Positions 1 to 11,289 of a stretch of DNA of 38,146 bases are shown here, piece after piece. Position 1 is the first letter of the stretch. Each line of letters begins with the position of its first letter. Source of the DNA: Fragilaria crotonensis. Its lineage: Eukaryota > Bacillariophyta > Fragilariophyceae > Fragilariales > Fragilariaceae. A model generated the notes under the pieces. It saw only the letters and a program-made list of their open reading frames with translations. It was not told the origin of the DNA and did not search any database. The stretch lies in the NCBI GenBank assembly GCA_022925895.1, contig JAKSYS010000606.1:1-38146 (forward strand). Reading direction: 5' to 3'. The position numbers and the translations under genes are program-made.

Positions 1-131
1 AGTGGTTCCTTACAATTAAAAAGTCTCGGATTAGGTTACATCATTGGACCAGCTGGGCTTACCTTTCAAAGGACCGTGTCAAACATGTGTCGTGAAGTTG
101 TCGCCAGCAGAAAGAGTAAGTCGACAATAGG

Positions 132-391
132 TACTACTGGCGACGAGATTTTGCGATCGATCCTCTCCCAAGCTTCCAGTTTAAGCTCCTTCAAGTCATC
201 AAGATCCGTGTCCACGAAGGAATCGCGTCAAGAAGAATGGCGGCAACGCGATCCAGCAGTAACACGGTGCTCGCCCGTTGCGGAGCAGTCACTGGAATTG
301 AATCAATACGATGAGACGTTCTTGTACTGATTTGAGTTTAGTTCGTCAATTGTTTCATAGAGCGTCTGGATTTGTAAGTTTTGGAGGCCAT
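132..391 (-). pseudogene. decayed small gene, copy A of a diverged pair
   Basis: On the minus strand an ATG at 389-391 begins MASKTYKSRRS and stops after 17 codons, but other frames continue with residues matching the copy at 1800-2082. Shared blocks are the start MASK, then IDS, then ASTV-x2-LD-x2-AAILL-x-AI, then a charged stretch with DLDDLKEL in a shifted frame. Nucleotide similarity between the two copies runs over about 250 bp in the same orientation. I do not recognise the family. Different stops and frame changes in the two copies suggest both are decayed, or that one is decayed and the other mis-sequenced. Copy A has lost its reading frame earlier than copy B. Confidence 0.4.
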
Positions 392-1799
392 TGTGGAATT
401 CATGGGGTTACACACAGAAACGAGAACACCTGCGGCGTTCCTTTGTCACAAAGAATGCTTTGCGGATGCCTTTCCTTAAATGGATGTGAAACACATCATT
501 TTCGTTCCACCCTATGTATGTGAGTTATCTACGAATGTGCATGCGTGCATGCCACGCATGATGAGATGTCGACAGTCGAGCCATGTCACACTCGTTCAAC
601 TTGCAGGTTGATGTCGGATTCAGTGGCTCGACATAAAACGGACATGATGTTTATGGGGATTGGTTCTGCATGCAATGCAGCAAGCACATTATTTGCGATA
701 TCCTAAGTCACTCGAAAGGCGATCAAACATTATCTCGGAACTATATTGCAATTGCAAACGGCGTGCGACTAATACTTTTCTACATTAGTTTGCTTAGCAA
801 TTGCTACTTGTACTCAGCACACTCACACTAAAGCAGTAAAGACTAACGTGATGGGACATTAAATGGAATGATACAAATTCGAGCAGTTGTGTACTCGCAA
901 GACATCCTCTGTACTCTAGTATCACATTTAATTGAGAATGTTCCTCCACGCCTTAACGAGCTTGAGGTAAACAGAATAAGGGATGCTGCGATGGGCCTCT
1001 TTTGACGAACGCCCTCAGGGCAAAGTACAATATGCAATACCGATGCGTGAAGTGAGAGCCCACGTTCGTTTTGTACACGTTTAACATTTTGTGTTTGTAA
1101 CAAAGAACTCATTACGTATGCCTTTCGTCGTCATTTTTCACGCGCTTGTCGCGCTGTAGACTGTAGACTGACGAAGGTCTGATAGGGAGGTTGATGCCAC
1201 GTGTGTTGAAGTATAGAAAACAAATGACAAATTCAAATGCTTGAAAGACTGAAGTGCTGAGTTCGTCTTGCTTATAAACCAAGTACTGCATCGGAAAGGC
1301 GCCTAGAGTAAGCGGCACAGGGTTGGCATAGAATGGGGGCTCTGCCTTTGCCGGACCAGACGGCTGCCTCATGATATACAAACTTCCTAACATTTATGTC
1401 TGGGGTACTTGTTCCCTCTCCACAGTTTCCTGGTTCTGGTCCTTTTTCTCCTGGTGGGCATAGCATCACGGGCATGGCACCGTGATTCTTGGCCTTGCAA
1501 CCTTGTCAAAGTAGAACAGTCATCCCTTCCTTTGATCAGTCGCTGAGTTTCCCCGTATTTCTAGAATCGCATTTGCACCTACCGGTAGTAGCATCTACAA
1601 GGTGCCGTGTCACTCAGCCCTTTCATTTTCGAGGAAATATGATATTAGAAGATTAAACTTCACTTCATGGAGAACCGTGATGCCTTCCAAGGAAAAGTCA
1701 CGGACTGAGTCCCATCATTGGACTATCTGAAATGATCTGATGAAGAACCCTATTAGGAGGAGTCGTTGGCAGCCTCGCGGGAACAGGGCGATAACGCGT

Positions 1800-2082
1800 T
1801 ATTTATGGTGACCAGATTTCGATTGGTCGTCGCGCAAGCTTTCAGAATTAGTCTCCTTCAAGTAATCAAGGTCCTCATCCACTAAGGCAATCGCTCTAAG
1901 AAGAATGGCGGCAATGTGATCCAACTGTGACACGGTGCTCGCATGTTGTGGAGGAACCCTTGAAATGAATCAATTCCTTGAGACGTACTTATTCGACCTT
2001 CTTCCCGTGTTCGTTCCCCTTGTTTTCGGTTCGTCAATGCTGATGTGAGAGCTTCTGGAGATGTAGGGTTCTTGGAGGCCAT
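1800..2082 (-). pseudogene. decayed small gene, copy B of a diverged pair
   Basis: An ORF from the ATG at 2080-2082 runs 66 codons on the minus strand (MASKNPTSPEALTSALTN...). After about 40 residues another frame carries the part that matches copy A: QHASTVSQLDHIAAILL, then ALVDEDLDYLKE. The conserved frame therefore switches near 1960. No domain is recognised. The pair could be remnants of a short diatom-specific gene or of a repeat family. The 1.4 kb between the copies (392-1799) holds only short ORFs, for example minus-strand ones at 1112-1475, that I cannot connect to a family. Confidence 0.4.
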
Positions 2083-3417
2083 GGTGATTTCCTTGATTCT
2101 TGAATTTCGGTGATGGTGAAAACTTATGGAACTGCAAACAAAATGAGTAGTACCATACTCAACCTCGTAGTTGACGTCGGTCGAGTTCCGTTACCAGTAC
2201 CATATTTGCTCACAAAGAACAAAGAATGCATTCATGTTCGCTGATTCTTTCAATTGTATACTGCGTATGAGTACTCAATACTGGTACCTGGTATGTCCAG
2301 TTTGTTTACTGCTCGTGTAAGGGATTACTCCGGAGTCCGGGTAATTTATGCTCGGAATACAGTACTCTAGTACTACATTTACAATGACATACGTACAGTA
2401 GGACCTGGACATAACCCTTTGAGTCGTGAGTAATACCGATAGTCCGATAGAGTAATCCACTACTAGTAGTCCGAGTACTTGAATACTACATCTACTTGTT
2501 CGCGGTACTGAAACCACAGCTTTTGGCTGTAAGCAGTATCGGGTTTGTCAATTGCAGTGTTTCATCCCGTCGTTATGTACGACACGCTGTACAGGACCCT
2601 ATGGTAACGGTAGATACGTGTCCCAGATACTCCGAGATCCGTGTCCTCCAGCCAGAACAGCACGTTTTACATAGCGGAGTACTAGTAGCTAGCTGCCGGT
2701 ATGCATAGTATGGTGACGACGGATCAATCCTGTCTGGAAGAGTTGGCGGCGCACAGTATCCGGGATCAGAGGCGAGTATACGTATATGCATAGTTTTATT
2801 CGTACTGAGATTGTAGTGCGTAGCGGACGTATTTACAAACGCAGAAATGCACAGGACACCCTACTCGACAGTGGACAGTACCGGTACACCAGAGAAACGG
2901 AACGAATCCGATTTATGAAACAAACGATTCGGCCTCTATCCTATGCATGGTCGTACAGTACCATACCAGAACTCTAAGGACAAGTACTGGTACCGGTAGT
3001 ACCGGTATGGTGCATCAATTCTGGAACTAAAAGTACGGTACAGTACTTGCCATGCGGTTTGTATGCATACTTGGGCGTATTCTAAGGTACAAGTACTGAG
3101 TACTCAGTACGGATTACGACACTCCGTAGTAGTAGCTGGTACTTGTAGGCCAAATCTACGCGCTGTCTATGATCTTGTGTGATCTCCCAGTTTTGGCTCA
3201 TGGAATACTATACCGGTCGTGTATATAAATATATGGATTGAAAGTGTACAAAAACAAAACGTTTTCTTGTATTCCAGTATTGTTTTATTTGTTCGGAGTA
3301 CTCAGTGCTCATTTTCTCTTTTCTTGACTTCCATTTTTGGACAGATGGGACACGTCGTGTTGATCACCAATTGTGACAAGTACAAGGTAGTTGTAGCATA
3401 GCTTGGAGCAAATATCA
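2083..3417. other. gene-free GTAC-rich intergenic stretch
   Basis: No gene is supported. From about 2270 onward the DNA is rich in the words GTAC, AGTACT, GGTACC and TACCGGTA, for example around 2986-3010, where overlapping palindromic words follow each other. Just before the KAS gene, 3310-3340 is a pyrimidine-rich run ending in CAG, like an intron 3' end, so an unseen upstream exon encoding a targeting peptide is possible. Confidence 0.5.
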
Positions 3418-4685
3418 ATGGTTAGTTCGATGCGTCGTGTCGTCGTGACCGGCATGGGTGCCATAACTCCGCTGAAACACACTAACAAGCTCCTGGAAGT
3501 CGCTGGTTGCAAATGAATCGGGGTGACGACTCTCGAGGAAGCCCTCAGACATCAGTTCCTGAGTGACGAGAGCTTTTCTCGAAGTGGAGACTGCAGAGGC
3601 GTTGCCCTGTCATGTGGCCGCTCCCGTCAAGGAGTTAAACAGAATCCAGAACTGCAAGATTTGTTGAATTTGCCCTCAAGCAGGTGCTGAAGCAATGGCA
3701 CAAGCCGACTTGGAGAATTATCTCAATGAGACTGGCTACAACGACCGAGTCGGAGTTTGTGTTGGAAGTGGCATGTCGAGCGTCCGAGAAATTGTCGAAG
3801 CTGCGCGATGTGTGGACCACAACGGCCTTCGAAGATTGACGCCGCACTTCGTTCCGAGGTCTTGACCAATTCAGCAGCTGGGAGACTAAGTATGGAGTAT
3901 CACCTTCGAGGACCGAACCTCGCGCCGTCGACAGCATGCGCCGCAGGTGCTCACGCCATTGGGGACGCTATGAGGTGCATACAATTCGGCGATGCTGATG
4001 TTATGCTAGCAGGTGGTGCCGAGGCCTGTATCGATCCTCTCAGTATGGCTGGTTTTACTCGACTACGAGCACTTTCGTCAAACCCCGCCCGAACTCTGCC
4101 TCTAGGCCGTTTGATTCTGCACGTGATGGTTTTGTGATGGGAGAAGGTGCAGCAATTTTGATTCTGGAAGAATTAAACCATGCGCAACAACGTGGTGCTC
4201 ATATCTTTGCCGAACTGTGCGGTTATGGCAAGTGGAGATGCCCATCACATTACATCTCCAGACCCAACGGGTAGCGGTGCAATTCGTGCCATGACCATGG
4301 CCCTCCAAAAGCTGATATGCTACAAGATACGTCAACCGTCGACTACGTGAATGCGCACGCAACATCGACCCCAATTGGAGATGAGATTGAGGCCCGTGCC
4401 ATTAACTCCTTGTTTGGGTCGAATTTGTTAGTGAGTGGAACTAAGGGTGCAACAGGGCATCTACTTGGCGCTGCAGGAGCAGTGGAAGCCGCCTTTACCG
4501 TTCAGGCACTGTCCACTAAGGTGATTCCTCCGACACGGAACTTGGAAGTCATTAGCGAGTCTGAGAAAGCAATCTTTCAACATGTGACAGAAGCAATGCC
4601 GAAAGATGATATGGTCGTCGCGATGACAAATAGTTTCGGATTTGGAGGAACGAATGTGTCTCTCGTCTTCAGGGCATGGCGATGA
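3418..4685 (+). pseudogene. beta-ketoacyl-ACP synthase (KAS II/FabF type), multiply frameshifted
   Basis: KAS II condenses malonyl-ACP with acyl-ACP in type II fatty-acid synthesis, in plastids or mitochondria. The start MRRVVVTGMGAITPL is diagnostic. The active-site Cys lies in STACAAGAHAIGDA (about 3930-3975), followed by [26 protein letters not shown] (near 4125), the first His in VNAHATSTPIGDE (near 4345-4385) and the second His in GATGHLLGAAGAVEAA (near 4450). The C-terminus NSFGFGGTN...FRAWR ends normally at 4685. These blocks lie in different frames: I see about nine frame changes, near 3473, 3522, 3575, 3645, 3679, 3860, 4100, 4228 and 4312. All stops are by-products of frame changes; I found no in-frame nonsense substitution. 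Five changes fit loss of one base and four fit gain of one or loss of two, unlike the other genes here. It is either a young pseudogene or a poorly resolved consensus. No clear transit peptide precedes it. Confidence 0.85.
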
Positions 4686-5885
4686 GGTTAGCTCAGACGA
4701 GTGTGTGATCTCACTTTTCCCTTTCCTACCTTCTTCTCAGTGATCACTCCTTGTACTGATGCCCAAGTATACCCTCATAGGTGGGGTTGATGTACTGGTT
4801 CGGCGTGAATTCTTGCCGGTTCCCTTCCATAGCTAGGTGAATGATTGCATTTGCGATCATTTGCCAGGGCGGTGGAGACTATTCTGCCTTTCGAACCCCG
4901 CATTCTTCACTGCAGAGGATTGCATGGAATTTTATTAGGTTGACAACGCGTAACCTTAAAGGGTGGTTGCTAACTTGTTACCACTCAAGGATGCCGTGGG
5001 ACACGAAGTCCGACGACAGAACAATGCTTAGATGAGCCGATGGATTGAATTATAACCCAGCAGAGGACCCATGTGCACGGCTCTAGCTCTAGTTTCATCA
5101 CTTGACTCAGCTGGCACATTCTGCACTTGGGAAACATGACTTTGAAGCAATGACATGATAGTGGCTTCCAAGCGAGCCCATCTTCTCGTACTATGGGAGG
5201 GGCATAGTCGCGTTAAGCACCAGTAGCCATAATCCTGGATAGCACCTGTCGGACTGACGTGGATATCTCATACAATACATCATACCGCCATCATGCCAGC
5301 ATCCCATAAACCAGCAGATCAGGTCGAGGCATGTACATTCAACCAGGCTGCAGTTTCACATACCCATTAGACTTCACATCATCGTTCGAGAAAACATCTT
5401 AGTGTGCGGTTTTGGGAGAGTACAAGTACTGCTTTTCGTCGCTCTGTTGCTATGACTCTCATGACTCATGTGAGGACTCAGGTGCGCGAGTGCAGTATTA
5501 TGGTACTGCTATCATAGTATTGATATTTACTGTACTGTACACATAGTACTGTTGTAGTCTTAAGACAGTCTACCCCACATTACCGTTGTCACCGGATACC
5601 ATGAGTCCGGCGTCTGGCGTACTTGGACTATTCCATTTGTTAGGGAAGCATGCATACATAGAATTGATACAAAGTATGCATACACGTAGAAAAGGAGGAT
5701 TGTTGGATTGGTTAGTCGCTGGAGGTCAGCGCGCCATTTTCGTTTGCACATACGTAAAAGTGGATAGTGCAGATTTCATTTCTGCTCCGCCTGGAAGGAC
5801 TTCATCATTCGCCGGTATTACAAGCCGTACATCAGTCATTAAAGTCGTCGTCGATCAATAGAATCAGCTCAGACTTTGATCATGA
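4686..5885. other. intergenic region, no gene seen
   Basis: Between the KAS gene and the HD-domain gene I find only short ORFs without recognisable domains. About 5420-5560 contains GTAC and TACTGTAC words like the other intergenic stretches. The promoter of the HD-domain gene must lie in its 3' part, but no specific element is evident. Confidence 0.4.
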
Positions 5886-7916
5886 ATGGCCATCAACACA
5901 ACGATGCTGCTTTTGTCATTCAGCATCACACAGACGCAAGATACAGAGCCAACACCAAAAGATAAAGGCAAGACTTGGACCGAACCTCAGGTACGTTCTC
6001 GCTTCCAGCACTTCGCGCCATAACAATGCCATGGAAGCTGACCTCTACATCCTTCAACATCAGATTCCTGCCAGTCGATCCCAGTCGTACTAACGATGAG
6101 ATTCACACGACGATCGAATTTTGTCCAGTCATGAGGACGATCGTAGATACTCCTCAGTTCCAGCGTCTTCGAGGGTTGTGTCAACTTGGAACAAGCGAGC
6201 ACACGTATATGAATGCCAATCATCGGCGCTTCGAGCACTCCATCGGGGTTGCGCATCTCGCCAAAAGAATGGTAGAGCGCATTAGAACCAGGCAGCCAAA
6301 GTTGAATATCACTGACAAAGACGTCCTTTGTGTCAAGTTGGCTGGGTTGTGTCACGACCTCGGACATGGTCCCTATTCGCATGTATTTGATAGCACCTTC
6401 CCAAATCGACTGGAGAAACATCTCAAGAGGAACCCAGAACTTTTGAAGTATGAAGGATTACCCGAAAAACCGCATGGATGGGAGCATGAAGACGGTTCTT
6501 GCATGATGATTGATGCCATGCTTGCCGGACTTGGTTTGGCGATTGATGAAGATAATCTCGATGAGCCTCTGAAACAAATCGGAGATGGCGTCGCTGCTTC
6601 GTCTTTTCGCGTCTACGATGCGCTTGATGTCAACGACAACGACTCGTCGCGTAAAACCCCGAACACCGACTTAGTCATGACATCTCGAGATTGGATCTTC
6701 ATAAAAGAAATGATTCTCGCCAAACCCCATTGGTATTCACCGCGACACCCACTGCCAGATGAATCGGGCTTTGTTGGTCGTCCTAAACGATATCAGGAGT
6801 TTTGTATGACATCGTTTCGAATCGACATTCAGGTTTGGATGTCGACAAGATTGACTACTTTGCAAGGGACCATCGACGTGCCTTCAGAGGCAGCGGTGAA
6901 ATTGATTTTAGGTTGATAGAAGAGGCGGTGGTTGCGTGGGGCCTTTGTCCTCGTCCAGACATGTGTTTCTGCTGCGACAAATACCCTCAACAGCACTTGA
7001 TGATTTGCTATCCAGAAAAGTGCGCCGGTGTGTATCATTCTTTCATCATCGCTTCAAACTACATTCCACCGTTTACACCCACAAGACAACACAAGCGTCA
7101 ACATTCATGATTGCAGATATCATGGCCTTGGCCGATCCATACTTTCGATTGCCGCCATTTGCTTTCGGACAACCTCTGCCTCTCAGTCGTGCCATGTGTG
7201 ACCCTCAAGTCTATGTGAGAATGCGAGATTCAATCATTGATTTGATTGAGTTCAATCCTGACCCTCGACTCAGGCCTGCACAGGACTTGATTCATCGATT
7301 GCGCAAACGTGATCTCTACAAGTGTGTAGCAGCACGAAAGATTGATTTGGACAATGAATTGGATGCTATCCTGTGGGCGAAGTCGGAGGAAGACATAGAG
7401 CAGGAGCTCCTTCAAGTCCGTGGCATTTACGAGAACGGTGTCGGCCTGGTAAGAAATGACGTTCTCGTGGAACGGAGAAAGATTCATATGGGCGCGAAAG
7501 ACTGCAATCCGCTGCTCCTCATGCGATTTCTACCGAAACGAGACCTGCGTTTGCTTGTCAATCCGTTCGATGACCTACCAGAAGCGCTTGAGGCCTCACC
7601 GGCCGAGTACGCCGCGCACCTTCCCAAGGTCTACCAAGAAAACAGCATACGTATCTTTTGCCGCGGTTCGGAAACGAAGTGCCAACTGCTTTGTCATGTT
7701 TTCGAGGCGTGGGTGTCAGAGTGTGAGCAGCAGTACACCGGAATGATTCATACCTTCGACGAGCAGCCTTTTGCTGCAGTCCAAATCGATGATGCTGAAG
7801 CATTGACGCAGGAAGAACCAGACCCAATGCTCAGTCCTCAACCGTTGTCAGAAACATGCAGCATACTAGTCTATCCACTGGCAGCGCGCGCGAGCAGGCT
7901 GAGTCTACGATACTAA
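5886..7916 (+). CDS. SAMHD1-like HD-domain dNTP triphosphohydrolase (two apparent one-base frameshifts)
   Basis: The predicted product hydrolyses dNTPs to nucleoside and triphosphate, limiting the dNTP pool. Exon 1 (5886-5990, 35 codons, MAINTTMLLLSF...KTWTEPQ) splices in phase to exon 2 at 6101 (IHTTIEF...). Metal-binding H-HD-D residues are visible: the His in NHRRFEHSIGVAHLA (near 6220), HD in GLCHDLGHGPYSHVF (near 6350) and the Asp in GLDVDKIDYFARDHR (near 6860). Further family blocks are TPQFQRLRG, LMICYPEK and THKTTQAS. The reading frame slips twice, near 6796 (in TTTT, between YQEF and LYDIVSN) and near 7045 (between CYPEK and FFHHRFKLHS), each consistent with one missing base. With those bases counted the protein is about 640 aa, close to human SAMHD1 (626 aa). 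No N-terminal SAM domain is seen. The start is the first ATG in the exon-1 frame; an intact gene with consensus errors is likelier than a pseudogene. Confidence 0.85.
5991..6100 (+). other. intron 1 of the SAMHD1-like gene
   Basis: The donor is CAG|GTACGT. The acceptor is GATGAG|ATT, with a TACTAAC-type branch point (6088-6094) immediately upstream. This is the only nearby AG that joins exon 1 in phase 0 to the HD-domain frame. Length is 110 nt. The branch-to-acceptor spacing is short, but the resulting junction KTWTEPQ-IHTTIE aligns with the normal start of this family (DPIHG-x-IEL). Confidence 0.7.
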
Positions 7917-8133
7917 GCTTTCGTGATGCTGTCAACGACCGCACTGCTGCAGAACTATCATCGTATTAGGACATGCTAGGACCGTTGTCTAGTCGTAAAG
8001 TGATCGTAACTATGACAACAAGAGCATAACCACACATGATGGTACCACTTTGTAGCGGTGCAGTGCTCGCATTCACGACGACTTCATCCTTAGTGCATTC
8101 ACCTCAATGACTAGCAATCCCTGGCACAACGCA

Positions 8134-9050
8134 CTAACTGTACATGGCCTCGAACGCAGATTCTTCGGTTTCGTGATGCCTGTACGACCTCTTCCTAAAG
8201 AAATCGTAAATCATTTCCGTCGTAGATTTTGTTTCTTCATTGGCTTCATCCTCCGAATCTATGCTTTCCCAGGAACCTTCGTCATCATCATCATCATCAT
8301 CATCATCGTCTCCCTGTACTTCACTTTCAATCTCTTGAGTTGCTTGAGAAATTCCAGTGACGATTTCTCCTTTTAATTTGGCGTCAATGATTTGACAAAA
8401 TCTCTCCTCCGCGGGACCTGGAATACACAAAGGTATCGATTGACACCATTTGCGGTGCTGGCCTGAATCCCTCTTTCTGTGTTCATTGTTTCTGTACATG
8501 GCGACCTTGCAATCACACAATTTCGTCACTTGCAGTTTAGGTTTTTGCTCTTCCACCTTTCCACTGAGCTTCCACATCATGAGCGACACCGAGTTGTCGA
8601 CAGAGCAATCATCACACCAACATCGCGCTCGTTCATCAGGCCAAAATGATCGAGGGAGAAATTTCGCAATGTGACCAGCAATATCTTGAGGCAAACCAAG
8701 ACGATTCGAGCAAAGGAACAATGTTTGCACAGCGGCTCGAAATTGAGATTGAAATGAATGGTGGCGTCCGGGACTCCAAGGAGCATTCCAGGCCTGAACA
8801 AGCTTGAGTAGCGTGAAATCGTAACGCGCCGATAGATGCACAGAAGAAACAGGTTTTTTATCCTATGTGCAGAGTCAGACAATGCAAAAAAGGATTTCGA
8901 GATGCGAGATAGAGACAGTACCCTTACCTCGTCATACACCCACACAAGCGATGCCTCGTCATCGTCGTCGTCGTCGTCGCCCACCGGGTAGTTATGCGTA
9001 TCACTGAAAAACAAAAACGGATCGTGTCCAGTTATTTCACCCCCAACCAT
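8134..9050 (-). CDS. diatom-type Cys/His-rich acidic protein (MYND-like finger?), function unknown
   Basis: Two exons: 8928-9050 (41 codons) and 8134-8862 (242 codons plus stop), joined across a 65-nt intron (8863-8927, donor GAG|GTAAGG, acceptor CACATAG|GAT), about 283 aa. The middle holds a Cys/His-rich block, CWCDDC then LCDCKVAMYRNNEHRK and GQHRKWC, resembling the spacing of MYND-like zinc fingers. The C-terminal third is acidic with a run of ten Asp encoded by GAT/GAC repeats (8282-8310). A second Asp run lies in exon 1. Alternative start: an ATG upstream (MATAW...) could splice over a 49-nt intron with a strong pyrimidine tract (TTTTTGTTTTTCAG) ending before THNYPVG. No enzymatic motif is seen. 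It is followed downstream in convergent orientation by the SAMHD1-like gene, 217 bp apart. Confidence 0.65.
8863..8927 (-). other. intron in the Cys/His-rich protein gene
   Basis: GT-AG intron of 65 nt on the minus strand, donor GAG|GTAAGG and acceptor CACATAG|GATAAA. Splicing joins ...VWVYDE to DKKPVSSVHLSARY in frame and removes the stop codons that otherwise close the upstream frame. Confidence 0.75.
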
Positions 9051-9176
9051 ACCAAGCAGTCGCCATAGCCGCAGCCTGCTCTATCAACCGAGGCCAGATC
9101 TCTAGCAAAAACTTTGATAACGTCAAACACATCGTTTGGAACACGAGGGTAGCCGCTATAGATGCCTGATCGGTTC

Positions 9177-10480
9177 TCACCGATTCCCACCTTGCCAAGT
9201 TCCGATTCCCTCCAGGTAAAAACCTATCTGTTGCGTAGTTGATAGCGTTCGCATATCTGTCTGGAGAAATGACAGAGGAAGACCCGGCGATATGAAGTAT
9301 GGGCTGTCAGCTTCTTGATAATCCCAATCGTGTACGTACGCCCCAATGAACGATGCGACAATCTGGCTGCAGAACTCGACAGAATCGTACTTCGCTGGCA
9401 GCCTTCGTACTGATGTCTCTCCAATGAATACAAGGGTGCCGATTGAGTTGCAAAATGAGTTCATAACTTGGCTCGATTCAAATCTTCGATGCCTATTGAT
9501 CCCAGCTTGTCGAGATAGGGCAACAACAAACTCTCTCATGACCTTATACGGTATGACTTCTTTGATGCTGTTTTCCTCTGAGTCGTCGTCACTGTCGTCA
9601 TCGTCGTAATCCGTCATCTTCCAAAGATAGATTGCCTGCTTCAGCTTGGCCTTGCGTGACTTAGATGGCAACGACCCAATGTTAGTAACTATCTCGTCAT
9701 CCTTCTCTCCGGCACTCGGGTTGGCCGTATCCAGAGTTATCTTGAAAAAGGCGCACAACAGGTATGCATGCTCCAAGGTGAACTCATCCAGACCTGTACA
9801 AAGTGCCTCACCGAGAATGAGCTCTATCCGTTGCCAATCATTGCAGCTGTGGTCATAATGATCATCGACGGATTGGTCTACGCCACGTCTCACGTCGCAG
9901 CGACCGTTGCAGATGACCCTATCCAATAAGAAACAAGCGATGACATCTCTGTAGAAATTGACGTCTTGGAAACACTTCCAGTCTCTAGCATGCTCCAGAA
10001 GTTCTGCTGTCAATTTGTGGTCACGTTGAAAGTCTGCCATGGAGTGTTTCAGCAGTCGTAGAAGAACTGCATCACGTTCTGGAAAGTCCGAAAGACTGAG
10101 CAACGATGTTTTGATCGAAATACTCGTCCAATCGCCCTCATCGGAAGAGTCAAGCGGGCTATCGAGGCCATTGCTAGCAGAATCATCATTGTGTGTCTCA
10201 TAACAGTCCAGCATGGCATAGCAAGCAGGGTGGTATGGGAAAGAGACGTGTCCTCAACTATCCCGGCGTCGTTTACGTAGTTCCGGCGTAGCAAACATCG
10301 TGATTTATCGTCATCTGTTCGAACCATTATGGTTTCTTCATACTTTGCAACTTCTTCGTCCCAACACTTCTCCAATTCACGCATCCCATTCTTGATTTTC
10401 TGTACAGCACGGAGCACCTCGATTTCACGAATGCGTCGATACCCAAACATTGCCTCTTCCTCACTAATTTCTTCGGCCAT
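9177..10480 (-). CDS. acidic hypothetical protein, one apparent frameshift
   Basis: The frame from ATG 10478-10480 (MAEEISEEEAMFGYRRIREI) reads through a charged, helical N-terminus to TTLLAM. It then has to slip near 10213 into the frame beginning LDCYETHNDDSASNG. A single missing C in the CC of ATGCCATG would restore one continuous protein of about 434 aa. An upstream ATG at 10616-10618 would add 46 residues, but that extension is less charged and lies close to the promoter. The C-terminal half is mostly hydrophobic helices with an Asp-rich loop (YDDDDSDDDSEENS). Cys residues do not form a clear finger. I do not recognise the family. It lies 126 bp upstream of the Cys/His-rich gene on the same strand, with similar Asp runs; whether they are functionally linked is unknown. 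Confidence 0.6.
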
Positions 10481-11289
10481 GATATTCGCCTCCAAACTGG
10501 AATGATGCCAACAGACTGGACTAGGGTGACGTGACTCTGCTGAAGCTCGTTTGTTTGTCGCGGAGTAGCAGGCCCTAGCAAGTGCTCGTTGCCAATCTTG
10601 CTTTCGGCCTCGGTTCATATAAAATGGATGTCGTCTTCCTTCTTTTCATCATCAGAAAACGCGTTGCTATCCATCCAATTCGATTTTCATCGCTCGCAGT
10701 ATGCTGCAAAATCAGCAAATAGTAAGTACATGCAGTACTGTACAGTTACCAGTATGTGTCCATTCGTAGTCCCGTAGATGTTGTAGATATAATACTCCAG
10801 TATTGTACTGGTACCCATTTTCTTCTACCGGTAGATCACCATCGTATTGTATTACTGTACCAAAGTTTAGAGAGGGTCTGATGACGGTCTGACTGGTCGT
10901 TATGTGCTCAGCCTATACCCTAGTATACTGTACGTGCAGACCGCCTGCAGATACTCCGACGCACCGTGTAGGCGACCGGAATATCATGGACCATAATACC
11001 ATAATCGAGGACGCTGACTATGCATGTATTCATTTATTCAACGAGCAGACTGGAAGCAAAGGTACATTCTTGATAGTTGAACACGATCGATTGCTACTTA
11101 GCAGTCGACAAGCACTGTGATGGTCTGAGTATTTCGTTACTCGTACCAGTCATCGTTTGACGCATAATGCCATACGCCGTTCGTTATTTTCCGCTTAAAA
11201 TTGCGCCAACTATTGTCTTGACGCTATCTTCCATATCAAAGCTTCAGGTCGGCACTTTGAGTTGATGCAGTTCTTCTCGACAATGTCCT
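10481..11289. other. intergenic region with GTAC-rich island
   Basis: This holds the 5' region of the upstream minus-strand gene. About 10720-10960 is rich in GTAC/TACTGTAC/TACCGGTA words. No further gene is supported. Confidence 0.4.

Noticed and set aside
843..1475. Overlapping minus-strand ORFs (67-93 codons), one starting MPVMLCPPGEKGPEPG
   Set aside because: They look partly protein-like, but no second conserved block or duplicate supports a gene.
5987..6421. 144-codon minus-strand ORF
   Set aside because: It lies wholly opposite the conserved HD-domain exon and has no family features.
8281..8310. CAT/TCA trinucleotide microsatellite
   Set aside because: It encodes the Asp run of the Cys/His-rich protein and is ordinary codon repetition.
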